The position numbers and the translations under genes were made by a program. From Prescottella defluvii (lineage in GTDB: Bacteria > Actinomycetota > Actinomycetes > Mycobacteriales > Mycobacteriaceae), in NCBI RefSeq assembly GCF_000738775.1, contig NZ_JPOC01000017.1:26483-90482 (forward strand): a stretch of DNA of 64,000 bases. The letters run 5' to 3'. The notes beneath the pieces are model-generated. The model worked only from the letters and a program-made list of their open reading frames with translations. It made no database searches and was not told the origin of the DNA. This document shows positions 9,828-19,328 of this stretch, piece by piece (position 1 is the first letter of the stretch; every line of letters begins with the position of its first letter).

Positions 9828-11930
9828 GTGTCGATCACAGACGAGATCCGCGTCCTCACGCAACCGGTCCACCCCAGCGACTGGACCGACCTGGACACCA
9901 AGGCCGTCGACACCGCACGAGTCCTCGCGGCGGACGCGGTCCAGAAGGTCGGCAACGGCCACCCGGGCACCGCGATGAGCCTCGCGCCGCTGGCGTACAC
10001 GCTGTTCCAGCGGGTGCTGCGCCACAACCCGAAGAATCCGGAGTGGGTCGGACGCGACCGCTTCGTGCTCTCGTGCGGGCACAGCAGCCTGACGCTGTAC
10101 GTGCAGCTGTACCTGTCGGGATACGGCCTGGAACTGTCCGACCTCGAGGCGCTGCGCACGTGGGGCTCGCTCACCCCGGGCCACCCCGAGTTCGGTCACA
10201 CGGCCGGCGTCGAGATGACCACCGGTCCGCTGGGTCAGGGCCTGGCGTCGTCGGTCGGCATGGCGATGGCCGCCCGCCGCGAGCGTGGCCTGTTCGATCC
10301 GGACACCGCGGCCGGCGCCAGCCCGTTCGACCACTACGTCTACGTGATCGCGTCCGACGGCGACCTGCAGGAGGGTGTCACCTCCGAGGCGTCGTCCATC
10401 GCGGGCGTCCAGCAGCTGGGCAACCTCATCGTCTTCTACGACGACAACGAGATCTCCATCGAGCACGACACCGCGATCGCGTTCGGTGAGGACGTCGCGA
10501 AGCGCTACGAGGCCTACGGCTGGCACGTCCAGCGGGTCGAGGGCGGCGAGAACGTCTCCGCGATCCTCGACGCCGTCGAGGCCGCCAAGGCGGTCACCGA
10601 CAAGCCGTCGATCATCGTGATGCGCACGATCATCGGCTACCCGGCCCCGACGATGATGAACACCGGCGACGTGCACGGCGCCGCGCTCGGCGCCGAAGAG
10701 GTCGCGGGCGTCAAGCGCGCGCTCGGCTTCGATCCGGAGAAGAGCTTCGACGTCGACCCCGCCGCCTTCGAGCACGCCCGCCAGGTCGCCGACCGCGGTG
10801 CCGCGGCGCACGCCGAGTGGCAGGCCGACTTCGACGCGTGGGCCGCTCGTGAGCCGGAGCGCAAGGCGCTGTTCGACCGCCTGCACGCGGGCGAGTTCCC
10901 GGAGGGCTGGACCGATCACCTGCCGACGTGGGATGCGGACGCGAAGGGCGTCGCGACCCGCAAGGCGTCGGGCAAGACGCTGAACGCGCTGGGGCCGATC
11001 CTGCCGGAGCTGTGGGGCGGCTCGGCCGACCTCGCGGGCAGCAACAACACGACGATCGACGGTTCGGACTCGTTCGGCCCGACGTCGATCTCGACTAAGG
11101 ACTGGAACGCGCAGCCGTACGGCCGCACGCTGCACTTCGGCATCCGCGAGCACGCGATGGGCTCGATCATCAACGGCATCGACCTGCACGGGCCGACCCG
11201 CGCCTACGGTGGCACGTTCCTGGTGTTCAGCGACTACATGCGTCCGGCGGTCCGTCTGGCCGCGCTGATGCAGACGCCGGCGCTGTACGTGTGGACGCAC
11301 GACTCCATCGGTCTCGGTGAGGACGGCCCGACGCACCAGCCGATCGAGCACCTCGCGTCGCTGCGCGCGATCCCGAACATGTCCGTCATCCGTCCGGGTG
11401 ACGCCAACGAGACCGCCCAGGCGTGGAAGGCCGCGCTCGAGCACAAGACCGGCCCCACCGCCCTGGCGCTGACCCGTCAGGACATCCCGGTCCTCGAGGG
11501 CACCCGCGAAAAAGCTGCCAAGGGCGTCAAGTTCGGCGCGTACATCCTGGCCGAGGCGTCGACCGGCACCCCCGAGGTGATCCTGCTGGGCACCGGTTCG
11601 GAGCTGCAGCTGGCGGTCGCCGCCCGCGAGGCGCTCGAGGCGGACGGCATCGCCACCCGCGTCGTGTCGGTCCCCTGCCTCGACTGGTTCGAGCAGCAGG
11701 ACCAGGCATACCGCGACGAGATCCTGCCGCCCGCGGTCCGCGCCCGCGTCTCCGTCGAGGCCGGCATCGCGATGCCGTGGTACAAGATCCTCGGCAGCGA
11801 CGGCGAGGCCGTGTCGATCGAGCACTACGGCGCCTCCGCCGACCACAAGACGCTGTTCCGCGAGTTCGGCTTCACCGCCGAGGCCGTCACCGACGCGGCT
11901 CGCCGCGTCGCTGCACGTGTGAAGGGATGA
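9828..11930 (+). CDS. tkt: Transketolase
   Basis: A 700-aa thiamine-diphosphate enzyme that moves two-carbon units between sugar phosphates in the non-oxidative pentose phosphate pathway. Visible motifs are GNGHPGTAMS (substrate/ThDP His), the ThDP motif region SDGDLQEGVTSEA, FYDDNEISIE, and the catalytic Glu in HFGIREHAMG. Length is normal. The GTG at 9828 starts the product MSITDEIR. It is the first gene of the tkt-tal-zwf-opcA-pgl operon; tal begins 6 bases after its stop. The 205-bp gap to ctaB must hold the divergent promoters. Confidence 0.96.
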   Translation: MSITDEIRVLTQPVHPSDWTDLDTKAVDTARVLAADAVQKVGNGHPGTAMSLAPLAYTLFQRVLRHNPKNPEWVGRDRFVLSCGHSSLTLYVQLYLSGYGLELSDLEALRTWGSLTPGHPEFGHTAGVEMTTGPLGQGLASSVGMAMAARRERGLFDPDTAAGASPFDHYVYVIASDGDLQEGVTSEASSIAGVQQLGNLIVFYDDNEISIEHDTAIAFGEDVAKRYEAYGWHVQRVEGGENVSAILDAVEAAKAVTDKPSIIVMRTIIGYPAPTMMNTGDVHGAALGAEEVAGVKRALGFDPEKSFDVDPAAFEHARQVADRGAAAHAEWQADFDAWAAREPERKALFDRLHAGEFPEGWTDHLPTWDADAKGVATRKASGKTLNALGPILPELWGGSADLAGSNNTTIDGSDSFGPTSISTKDWNAQPYGRTLHFGIREHAMGSIINGIDLHGPTRAYGGTFLVFSDYMRPAVRLAALMQTPALYVWTHDSIGLGEDGPTHQPIEHLASLRAIPNMSVIRPGDANETAQAWKAALEHKTGPTALALTRQDIPVLEGTREKAAKGVKFGAYILAEASTGTPEVILLGTGSELQLAVAAREALEADGIATRVVSVPCLDWFEQQDQAYRDEILPPAVRARVSVEAGIAMPWYKILGSDGEAVSIEHYGASADHKTLFREFGFTAEAVTDAARRVAARVKG

Positions 11931-11936
11931 TTCACC

Positions 11937-13067
11937 ATGACTGACACCGCAACCCAGAACGCCAACCTCGCCGCCCTCGCCGCGGCGGGAGTGTCCGTGT
12001 GGCTCGACGATCTGTCGCGCACGCGGCTCGAGTCCGGCAACCTCGCGGAGCTGATCGCCACCCGCAGCGTCGTCGGCGTCACCACCAATCCGTCGATCTT
12101 CCAGGCCGCGCTGAAGGGCCCCGAGTACCACGCCCAGCTGCACGAGCTGGCGGCGCGTGGTGCCGGCGTCGACGAGACCGTCCGCGCGCTCACCACCGAC
12201 GACGTGCGCGACGCGTGCGAGGTCCTGGCCCCGCAGGCCGCGGCGTCGGACGGCGTCGACGGCCGTGTGTCGATCGAGGTCGATCCGCGTCTGGCCCACG
12301 AGACCGATGCCACGGTCGCGCAGGCGATCGAGCTGTGGAAGCTCGTCGACCGCGAGAACCTGCTCATCAAGATCCCGGCCACCAAGGCGGGTCTGCCCGC
12401 GATCACCCGTGTGATCGCGGAGGGCATCAGCGTCAACGTCACACTGATCTTCTCGGTCGAGCGCTACGAGGCCGTCATCGACGCGTACCTCGCGGGCCTC
12501 GAGGCCGCGCAGGCCGCCGGGCACGACCTGTCGAAGATCCACTCGGTGGCGTCGTTCTTCGTCTCGCGCGTGGACAGCGAGATCGACGGGCAGCTCGACA
12601 AGATCGGTTCGGAGGCGGCCCTCGCGCTGCGCGGCAAGGCCGGACTGGCCAACGCCCGCCTCGCGTACGCGTCGTACCAGCAGGTCTTCGAGGGTGGGTC
12701 GCGTTGGGCGGCGCTGGCGGCCGCCGGCGCCCGCGCGCAGCGTCCGCTGTGGGCGTCGACCGGCGTGAAGAACCCCGACTACCCGGACACGCTTTACGTG
12801 ACCGACCTCGTCGCCCCGAACACCGTCAACACGATGCCGGAGAAGACGATGGAAGCGGTCGCCGATCACGGCGTCGTCTCCGGCGACACCATCTCGGGTA
12901 CCGCCGCGGCGTCGCAGGCCGTCTTCGACCAGCTCGCCGCCGTCGGCATCGACATTCCCGCGGTGTTCGACAAGCTCGAGACCGAGGGCGTGGACAAGTT
13001 CGAGGTCTCGTGGAACGAGCTGCTCGACGCCATCTCGGAGCAGCTCTCCGCTGCTCGAGAGGGCTGA
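11937..13067 (+). CDS. tal: Transaldolase
   Basis: A 376-aa class I aldolase-type transaldolase that moves a dihydroxyacetone unit in the non-oxidative pentose phosphate pathway. The Schiff-base lysine is Lys145 in the motif [14 protein letters not shown], and the N-terminal signature [10 protein letters not shown] is intact. Length fits the long actinobacterial form. It is 6 bases after tkt and 4 bases before zwf, which implies co-transcription. Confidence 0.95.
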   Translation: MTDTATQNANLAALAAAGVSVWLDDLSRTRLESGNLAELIATRSVVGVTTNPSIFQAALKGPEYHAQLHELAARGAGVDETVRALTTDDVRDACEVLAPQAAASDGVDGRVSIEVDPRLAHETDATVAQAIELWKLVDRENLLIKIPATKAGLPAITRVIAEGISVNVTLIFSVERYEAVIDAYLAGLEAAQAAGHDLSKIHSVASFFVSRVDSEIDGQLDKIGSEAALALRGKAGLANARLAYASYQQVFEGGSRWAALAAAGARAQRPLWASTGVKNPDYPDTLYVTDLVAPNTVNTMPEKTMEAVADHGVVSGDTISGTAAASQAVFDQLAAVGIDIPAVFDKLETEGVDKFEVSWNELLDAISEQLSAAREG

Positions 13068-13071
13068 CCCC

Positions 13072-14613
13072 GTGAGCGGACCCGCGGCGGACGGTTGGAT
13101 CAACCCACTTCGGGACAGCAGGGACCGGCGACTGCCTCGCATCGCCGGCCCCTGCGGCCTGGTGATCTTCGGTGTCACCGGCGATTTGGCTCGCAAGAAG
13201 CTGATGCCCGCGGTGTACGACCTCGCCAACAGAGGCCTCCTACCGCCCGGGTTCGCTCTGGTCGGGTTCGCCCGGCGTGACTGGGCGGACCAGGATTTCG
13301 CACAGGTCGTGCACGACGCGGTGCGCGAGCATGCCCGCACACCGTTCAGTGAGGACGTCTGGGAGCAGCTCGCGAAGGGCATTCGCTTCGTGCAGGGCAG
13401 CTTCGACGACGCGGACGCCTTCGCGGACCTCTCCAACACTCTCGACACGCTGGACCGTGAGCGCGGCACCCGCGGCAATCATGCGTTCTACCTGTCGATT
13501 CCGCCCGCGCAGTTCCCGACGGTGTGCGAGCAGCTGTCGCAGTCCGGTCTCGCCAAGTCCGCCGACGGGCAGTGGCGCCGGGTCGTCATCGAGAAGCCGT
13601 TCGGTCACGACCTCGAGAGCGCGCAGGAGCTCAATGCGGTGGTGAACAACGTGTTCCCGGAGGACATGGTGTTCCGCATCGACCACTATCTGGGCAAGGA
13701 GACGGTCCAGAACATCCTGGCGCTGCGTTTCGCGAACCAGCTGTTCGACCCGATCTGGAACGCGCACTACGTCGACCACGTTCAGATCACCATGGCCGAG
13801 GACATCGGGCTCGGGGGTCGGGCCGGGTACTACGACGGGATCGGCGCCGCGCGGGACGTCATCCAGAATCATCTGCTGCAGCTGCTGGCCTTCACCGCGA
13901 TGGAGGAGCCGATCAGCTTCGAGCCGTCCGAGTTGCAGGCCGAGAAGATCAAGGTGCTGTCGGCGACCCGGCTCGCCGAGCCCCTCGACGAGACCACCGC
14001 CCGCGGTCAGTACGCGGGCGGCTGGCAGGGCGGACGCAAGGTCGTCGGGCTCCTCGAGGAGGACGGCTTCGCGCAGGACTCCACCACCGAGACCTACGCG
14101 GCGATCACCCTCGAGGTGGACACCCGCCGCTGGGCCGGGGTCCCGTTCTACCTCCGAACCGGAAAACGATTGGGCCGCAGGGTCACCGAGATCGCCGTCG
14201 TGTTCAAACGCGCCCCGCATCTGCCCTTCGACGCGACCATGACCGAGGACCTCGGCCAGAACGCGTTGGTGATCCGGGTGCAACCCGACGAGGGCGTCAC
14301 CATGCGATTCGGCTCCAAGGTGCCCGGATCGAGCATGGAGGTCCGGGACGTCAACATGGACTTCAGCTACGGGCAGGCGTTCACCGAGTCCTCCCCGGAG
14401 GCCTACGAGCGTCTGATCCTCGACGTCCTGCTGGGCGAGCCGTCCCTGTTCCCCGTCAACGCCGAGGTCGAGCTGTCGTGGAAGATCCTCGATCCCGTCC
14501 TCGAACACTGGGCGGCGAACGGCAAGCCCGAGACCTACGAGGCCGGCACGTGGGGTCCGCCGTCGGCACAGGAAATGATGCGCCGCACCGGTCGCGAATG
14601 GAGAAGGCCGTGA
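13072..14613 (+). CDS. zwf: Glucose-6-phosphate 1-dehydrogenase
   Basis: A 513-aa enzyme that oxidises glucose 6-phosphate to 6-phosphoglucono-lactone with NADP(+) (or the deazaflavin/NAD variants known in actinobacteria). The Rossmann motif is VIFGVTGDLARKK (about residues 31-43). The catalytic motif RIDHYLGKE begins at residue 202, with His205 and Lys209. The GTG start at 13072 follows tal by 4 bases; the TGA overlaps the GTG of opcA. The downstream OpcA is known in corynebacteria and mycobacteria as its assembly partner. Confidence 0.95.
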   Translation: MSGPAADGWINPLRDSRDRRLPRIAGPCGLVIFGVTGDLARKKLMPAVYDLANRGLLPPGFALVGFARRDWADQDFAQVVHDAVREHARTPFSEDVWEQLAKGIRFVQGSFDDADAFADLSNTLDTLDRERGTRGNHAFYLSIPPAQFPTVCEQLSQSGLAKSADGQWRRVVIEKPFGHDLESAQELNAVVNNVFPEDMVFRIDHYLGKETVQNILALRFANQLFDPIWNAHYVDHVQITMAEDIGLGGRAGYYDGIGAARDVIQNHLLQLLAFTAMEEPISFEPSELQAEKIKVLSATRLAEPLDETTARGQYAGGWQGGRKVVGLLEEDGFAQDSTTETYAAITLEVDTRRWAGVPFYLRTGKRLGRRVTEIAVVFKRAPHLPFDATMTEDLGQNALVIRVQPDEGVTMRFGSKVPGSSMEVRDVNMDFSYGQAFTESSPEAYERLILDVLLGEPSLFPVNAEVELSWKILDPVLEHWAANGKPETYEAGTWGPPSAQEMMRRTGREWRRP

Positions 14614-15518
14614 TCATCGAGCTGCCGGGCACCACCACCGGTGCGATCAACAAGAAGCTCGTCGAGCTCCGCGAGTCGGGCGGCGCGGTCACGTTGGGGC
14701 GGGTCCTGACGCTGGTCGTATGCACCCGGGACAGCAAGAACTCCGAGTACGTAATCGACGCCGCGAACGAGGCCAGCCGGGAGCATCCCTGTCGTGTCAT
14801 CGTGGTGGCGCGCGGATCCCGTTCGGAAGAGACGCATCTCGACGCAGAGATCCGGGTCGGCGGCGACGCCGGCGCATCCGAGGTCGTGGTGCTGCGGGTG
14901 TACGGCGAACTCGCCGACCACGAGGCCAGTGTCGTCGTCCCGTTCCTGCTGCCCGACACCCCCGTCGTCGCGTGGTGGCCCGAGGACGCCCCCACCGTGC
15001 CGGCGCTGGATCCGGTGGGCCGCTTGGCGATCCGTCGAATCACCGACGCCACCGGTGCCGAGGACCCCACGTCGACCATCAAGAGTCGGCTCGGGTCGTA
15101 CACCGCCGGGGACACCGACCTGGCGTGGAGCCGGGTCACGTACTGGCGGGCGCTGTTGACGTCCGCGCTCGACCAGCCGCCGCACGAGCCGATCGTCTCG
15201 GCGACGGTGTCGGGCCTGGCCACCGAGCCTGCTCTGGACGTACTGGCGGGCTGGCTGGCCGATCGGATCGACGGTCCGGTCCGCCGGCAGACCGGCGAGC
15301 TGTTCGTGGAGTTGAAGCTCGCGAACGACACCATCTCGATCAGCCGCCCGCAGGTCGAGACCACGGCGACCCTGAGCCGGACCGGTCAGCCCGACGCCCT
15401 GGTGGCGCTGGCCCGGCGCGAAACCCGGGACTGCCTGGCCGAGGAACTGCGGCGGCTCGATCCGGACGAAATCTACGAGGCTGCCCTGACCGGACTGTCG
15501 AAGGTGGAATATGTCTGA
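14610..15518 (+). CDS. opcA: OpcA, glucose-6-phosphate dehydrogenase assembly protein
   Basis: A 302-aa soluble protein, the actinobacterial OpcA needed for assembly and activity of Zwf. The segment VVAWWPEDAP and the N-terminal INKKLVELRE are family landmarks. The GTG at 14610 is preferred: GGAG lies 6 bases upstream, it gives the family N-terminus, and it overlaps the zwf stop (GTGA). An ATG at 14598 would add four residues. Its last codons overlap the pgl start. Confidence 0.93.
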   Translation: MIIELPGTTTGAINKKLVELRESGGAVTLGRVLTLVVCTRDSKNSEYVIDAANEASREHPCRVIVVARGSRSEETHLDAEIRVGGDAGASEVVVLRVYGELADHEASVVVPFLLPDTPVVAWWPEDAPTVPALDPVGRLAIRRITDATGAEDPTSTIKSRLGSYTAGDTDLAWSRVTYWRALLTSALDQPPHEPIVSATVSGLATEPALDVLAGWLADRIDGPVRRQTGELFVELKLANDTISISRPQVETTATLSRTGQPDALVALARRETRDCLAEELRRLDPDEIYEAALTGLSKVEYV

Positions 15519-16260
15519 CCTGAACGAGATTCACCGCTACGCGGACACCGACGCCCTGGTGCGTGCGGCCGCGGAACGCTTCGTCGACGCCGTCGTTGCG
15601 GCGCAGCAGGCCCGCGGGTCCGCATCGGTGGTGCTCACCGGCGGCGGCACCGGCATCGCGCTGCTCGAACATGTCCGGGAGAACCCGGGGGCGATCGACT
15701 GGTCGGCGCTGGACGTGTTCTTCGGCGACGAGCGTTTCCTGCCGGCGGGCGATCCCGAACGCAACGAGGTGCAGGCGCACCAGGCGCTGCTGGACCATGT
15801 TCCGGTGGACCCGGCACGCGTCCACGTGATGGCCGCGTCCGACGGTGCGTACGGCAGTGACCCGGTCACCGCGGCCGCGGCCTACGCCGAGGTGCTCGAC
15901 GCGTTCGGCTCCGATCGCACCGGCCCCCTGTTCGACGTCCACCTCCTGGGCATGGGCGGTGAGGGGCACGTCAATTCACTGTTCCCCCACACCGATGCGG
16001 TCCGGGAGAACGAGAAGTTGGTCGTCGCGGTCACCGACTCCCCCAAGCCGCCCGCGGTGCGGGTCACGCTCACGCTGCCGGCACTGCAGTCGGCCCGCGA
16101 GGTGTGGCTGATCACCTCGGGCGAGGCGAAGGCCGAGGCGGTCGCCGCCGCTGTCGGTGGCGCTTCCGCCGACGAGATCCCGGCCGCGGGTGCACGCGGG
16201 ATCGAGAAGACCGTGTGGCTGCTCGACGAGACCGCCGCGAGCGGACTGTCCCGCTCCTGA
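15511..16260 (+). CDS. pgl: 6-phosphogluconolactonase
   Basis: A 249-aa member of the glucosamine-6-phosphate isomerase/6-phosphogluconolactonase fold. It hydrolyses the lactone produced by Zwf. Motifs are VVLTGGGTGIALLEHV, FFGDERFLP and GMGGEGHVNSLFPH, the last carrying the catalytic His. It overlaps opcA by 8 bases and is the last recognisable gene of the pentose phosphate operon. Confidence 0.94.
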   Translation: MSDLNEIHRYADTDALVRAAAERFVDAVVAAQQARGSASVVLTGGGTGIALLEHVRENPGAIDWSALDVFFGDERFLPAGDPERNEVQAHQALLDHVPVDPARVHVMAASDGAYGSDPVTAAAAYAEVLDAFGSDRTGPLFDVHLLGMGGEGHVNSLFPHTDAVRENEKLVVAVTDSPKPPAVRVTLTLPALQSAREVWLITSGEAKAEAVAAAVGGASADEIPAAGARGIEKTVWLLDETAASGLSRS

Positions 16261-16272
16261 CACCGGCCGCGG

Positions 16273-16440
16273 TCAGTCCGGTTGGTCCTCGACCGGCCGG
16301 ACCGGCCGCGGAGGTTCACCGGCGTCGGCCACGATGGGCCGTGGCCGACACCCGGTCGCCAACAGTCCCCCGCTGCGCGGCCCGCTCGCACCGCGTGCTC
16401 CGAGACGTCGATACGTCGCATCCCTCGGGTATCGCTCCAT
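16273..16440 (-). CDS. Possible 55-aa Arg/Pro-rich small protein
   Basis: A short open frame beginning MERYPRDATYRR with a GGGAG ribosome binding site 7 bases upstream. It is rich in Arg, Pro and Gly, has one Cys and no hydrophobic segment. I do not recognise it. It is convergent to pgl, 12 bases from the pgl stop. The good ribosome binding site supports it; the Arg/Pro/Gly composition could equally be what any high-GC frame gives. Confidence 0.3.
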   Translation of the reverse strand: MERYPRDATYRRLGARGASGPRSGGLLATGCRPRPIVADAGEPPRPVRPVEDQPD

Positions 16441-16551
16441 CGGTCGGCTCCCTTCCTGACGCTCCGTCATTGCTTCCGTTCGATCAGTAGGACGTGGCTG
16501 GGCGCCGATCGGTTCCCTCAGTCGCCCAGCCGATCCCGGCGGTAGTCTGCG

Positions 16552-17010
16552 GTGGTGGACCGCGATGAGTACCTGACGACGCTGGCTGCCGTGCTGAACG
16601 ATCACACCGACGCGGCCGCTGCCGAGCTCACCGCGATCCTCGACGCCCTTCCGGCGGAGACGACCGAACTGTGCATCGACGTCTTCCCCGACCAGGACGG
16701 CGAGGGCACCTTCGACGTCCTGGTTCGCCTCGAAGGACCCGACCACTTCGCGCTGAACAAGACGATCGACGCCCACCGCCATCTCTTCGGCGTCGTGTAC
16801 ACCGAGGACGGGCTCGACCCGGACGTTCCGCAGTGGTCGCGCAGCGCCCCTTTCTGCGTCCAGGACGCGGTGGTCGACGCCGCCGCGGCCTGGATCGCCC
16901 AGTTGTGGTCCCGGGTCGGTGAGGGTCGGTCGACCGTGCCCTGGCACGTCGAGGGCCACGACAGCTACGGAACCATCACCCCGCTGCTGTTCGCGGCGAC
17001 GACCGGGTAG
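16552..17010 (+). CDS. Conserved acidic protein of unknown function (possibly DUF6389)
   Basis: A 152-aa soluble protein. Conserved-looking blocks are LCIDVFPDQDGEGTFDVLVR, HRHLFGVVYTEDGLDP and STVPWHVEGHDSYGTITPL. From memory this resembles the DUF6389 family, but I cannot verify it. There is no signal peptide and no catalytic motif. Two GTG codons in a row (16552, 16555) are possible starts. It stands alone between the pentose phosphate operon and the AIM24 genes. Confidence 0.6.
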   Translation: MVDRDEYLTTLAAVLNDHTDAAAAELTAILDALPAETTELCIDVFPDQDGEGTFDVLVRLEGPDHFALNKTIDAHRHLFGVVYTEDGLDPDVPQWSRSAPFCVQDAVVDAAAAWIAQLWSRVGEGRSTVPWHVEGHDSYGTITPLLFAATTG

Positions 17011-17130
17011 GGACCGCACCGCTCGGGCTCATCCCGATGCGGTCGAGTTCACCTCCAGGCCCTCGTGATTCACTTTGATCCGAGATTTCGCCGGCCGATC
17101 CCTGCCGGTCGGACGTATGGGGAGACGAAC

Positions 17131-17751
17131 ATGCAGTTGGTGCAGCGATCCAAGAGGATCCTCGAGGCACACCTGACCGGCGACAGTGTCCGCGCACTGA
17201 GCGGATCAATGATCGCCTACGACGGCAAGATCACATTCAAGTCCGCCGGATTCGGTGGCGGCGACGGCGTGCTTGCGGCGCTGAAACAACGCACCTCCGG
17301 CGAGGGTTTGTCGCTGATGGAGTGCACCGGCACCGGGACCATCTATCTCGCGCACGACGCCGCAGATGTCACCATCATCGAAATGACGGGCGAGACCTTG
17401 CAGGTCGAATCCGAACAGCTACTGGCCCTGACCGGGAACCTACGCACCGCCGTGGCGTTCACGGGCCTGCGCGGCGCGGTGGGCGGCCAGGGCTTGTTCA
17501 CCACCACTGTCACCGGCACCGGCCAGGTCGCGTTGATCTCCCACGGTGGTCCTCTCGTCCACCTCGAGGTGGCCCCGCAGCACCCACTGGTTGTCGACCC
17601 TGATGCGTTCGTGTGCGCTCGCGGTCAGCTCACCCAGTCGTTCGTCACCGATGCGTCCTGGCGGACGGCGGTGGGTCAGGGCAACGGCGAGGCGTTCTCG
17701 CTGAAGTGGGACGGCACCGGCGTGGTGTCGATCCAGCCGGCCGAACGCTGA
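17131..17751 (+). CDS. AIM24-family protein (first of three tandem copies)
   Basis: A 206-aa protein of the AIM24 / TIGR00266-like double beta-sandwich family. Typical segments are LTGDSVRALSGSMIAYDGKI, CTGTGTIYLAHDAADVTI and VEVAP-like strands before the conserved VDPDAFV. Function is unknown in bacteria; the name comes from a yeast mitochondrial protein. The ATG at 17131 has GGGGAG upstream and fits the family N-terminus. The second copy starts 29 bases after its stop. Confidence 0.85.
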   Translation: MQLVQRSKRILEAHLTGDSVRALSGSMIAYDGKITFKSAGFGGGDGVLAALKQRTSGEGLSLMECTGTGTIYLAHDAADVTIIEMTGETLQVESEQLLALTGNLRTAVAFTGLRGAVGGQGLFTTTVTGTGQVALISHGGPLVHLEVAPQHPLVVDPDAFVCARGQLTQSFVTDASWRTAVGQGNGEAFSLKWDGTGVVSIQPAER

Positions 17752-17780
17752 TCAGCTACAGCGGACACAGGGAGCAACGG

Positions 17781-18461
17781 ATGTTCACAAAGGTCAACGA
17801 CAAGGTTGTCACCGTGGATCTGGGCCGGACAGGGCCCGTGGTGGCGCGCCGCGGCGCGATGCTGTTCTACACCGGGCAGGTGCAGTTCACCCCGCACCAG
17901 GTCCCAGGTCTCGGGAGCGGAGGTGGTGGGCTCGGGGCCATGGCCGGCCGGATGCTGCAGGGCGAGCACGAGGCGACGATGCTCGCGCAGGGAACCGGTG
18001 CCGTGCACTACGGGTTCCGCGGAATCGAAACCCACGTCGTCGACGTCTCGGCCGCGGGGCACCTGCGAGTCGAAGCCTCCCGCCTGCTGGCCTACACGAG
18101 CGGGTTGCAGGTCTCGGTCGTCTCCGCGGCCGCCCCGTCCAGTGGTGGCGGATTGCGGGGGGCGTTGCGTGGCGCTGCCGCCGGAATGGCCACCGGGCAA
18201 GGCATGTCGACCACACAGCTCGCCGGACACGGTTTCGCGGTGGTCCTCGGCCACGGCGGGTTTCTGGAACTACAGGTCACCCCCGATCGGCCGGTGATGG
18301 TTGATCCGCAGGCCTACGTCGCAGCCCTCGGGTCGGTGACAACGACATTGAAATCCGGGATGAGCTGGCGGAACGTCGCCCGCAGCGGCGGCGAAAGCAT
18401 GCAACTCGAGTGCACCGGTCACGGTGTGGTGCTCGTCCAGGCATCAGAGGAGAAGCTGTGA
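17781..18461 (+). CDS. AIM24-family protein (second of three tandem copies)
   Basis: A 226-aa AIM24-family protein with a Gly-rich insertion (VPGLGSGGGGLGAMAGRM, about residues 42-60) and a second Gly/Ala-rich loop near residue 125. The closing VDPQAYVAALG and GHGVVLVQASE match the family end. The ATG at 17781 has AGGGAG upstream. Its TGA overlaps the GTG of the third copy, so translation is coupled. Such Gly-rich amphipathic insertions suggest membrane or partner contact, which is inference. Confidence 0.85.
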   Translation: MFTKVNDKVVTVDLGRTGPVVARRGAMLFYTGQVQFTPHQVPGLGSGGGGLGAMAGRMLQGEHEATMLAQGTGAVHYGFRGIETHVVDVSAAGHLRVEASRLLAYTSGLQVSVVSAAAPSSGGGLRGALRGAAAGMATGQGMSTTQLAGHGFAVVLGHGGFLELQVTPDRPVMVDPQAYVAALGSVTTTLKSGMSWRNVARSGGESMQLECTGHGVVLVQASEEKL

Positions 18462-19210
18462 GCACGATCTGGAATCCGGCGACGCTGCCCGGCAACGACA
18501 ACATTCCGAACAACCACTACACGTTCACGGTGGATCTGCAGCACCCGTGGTTCATGTCCAAGGGCGCGATGATCGCCTACTACGGGCAGATGACGTTCAC
18601 CTCGCTCCAGCACGGTTTGCAGGGTCACATGCTGCAGATGGTCGCCCAGCAGTTCTCCGCTCCCCTGCACCTGCAAGACTTCGTCGTCGCCGACGGACAG
18701 GGCAAGCTGATCCTCGGCGACCGCGGCTACGACATCAACTCCTACGACCTCGATGACGGCAACCTGACCATCCGGGCAGCGAACCTCCTGGCGTTCGAAC
18801 CCGCCCTGGCGCTCAACCAATCGATCGTTCCGGGCTTCGTGACGCTGATCGGCACCGGCAAGTTCCTCGCCTCATCGAACGGGCCGGTCATGTTCGTCGA
18901 ACCACCGGTGCGGGTGGACCCGGAGGCACTCGTCGGGTGGGCGGACTGCCCGTCGCCGAGCCACCACTTCGACCAGGCGTGGGTGACCGGGTTCGTACAG
19001 GCCGCCGCGCGCCGCATCGGCGTGCAGTCGGGCGAGGAACGACAATACGACTTCACCGGAGCCGGCACCGTGTTGGTGCAGTCCAGCGAGAAAGTCATCA
19101 ACGATCAGTCGCTGGTTCGCAACATCCTCGGCATGCTGCCCGGGGTCTCCTCGCCGGGACTGCAGCAGATCAACCGTGAGATCAGCAGCCAGCTGGGAGG
19201 CCAGGGCTGA
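18458..19210 (+). CDS. AIM24-family protein (third of three tandem copies)
   Basis: A 250-aa AIM24-family protein that starts at a GTG overlapping the previous stop. It has a longer N-terminus (PGNDNIPNNHYTFTVDL) and a C-terminal extension after the core: QSSEKVINDQSLVRNILGML followed by SSPGLQQINREISSQLGGQG. The three copies are clearly divergent paralogues rather than recent duplicates, so they probably form a hetero-complex. This is inference from gene order. Confidence 0.85.
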   Translation: MSTIWNPATLPGNDNIPNNHYTFTVDLQHPWFMSKGAMIAYYGQMTFTSLQHGLQGHMLQMVAQQFSAPLHLQDFVVADGQGKLILGDRGYDINSYDLDDGNLTIRAANLLAFEPALALNQSIVPGFVTLIGTGKFLASSNGPVMFVEPPVRVDPEALVGWADCPSPSHHFDQAWVTGFVQAAARRIGVQSGEERQYDFTGAGTVLVQSSEKVINDQSLVRNILGMLPGVSSPGLQQINREISSQLGGQG

Positions 19211-19245
19211 CGACTTCGGTGATCGACGCCAGGACGGTGCCGCGC

Positions 19246-19295
19246 CCGAATCGACCTCCCGCGGACGCGATCGCGGGGGCGGCGGGTCGATTCGG
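19246..19295. terminator. Compound hairpin between the AIM24 operon and ppc
   Basis: An outer perfect 11-bp stem (19246-19256 with 19285-19295) encloses an inner CCCGCG/CGCGGG stem (19258-19263 with 19272-19277). It lies between convergent stop codons and probably terminates both. Confidence 0.65.
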
Positions 19296-19328
19296 AAGCG
19301 GCGTCGACGGGTGTGGGCCCTCCGACCG

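Noticed and set aside
9660..13478. A 1272-codon minus-strand open frame opposite tkt, tal and zwf
   Set aside because: It is antisense to three well-identified enzymes and is made of Arg/Val/Asp/Gly-rich text without domains; it reflects codon bias of the true strand.
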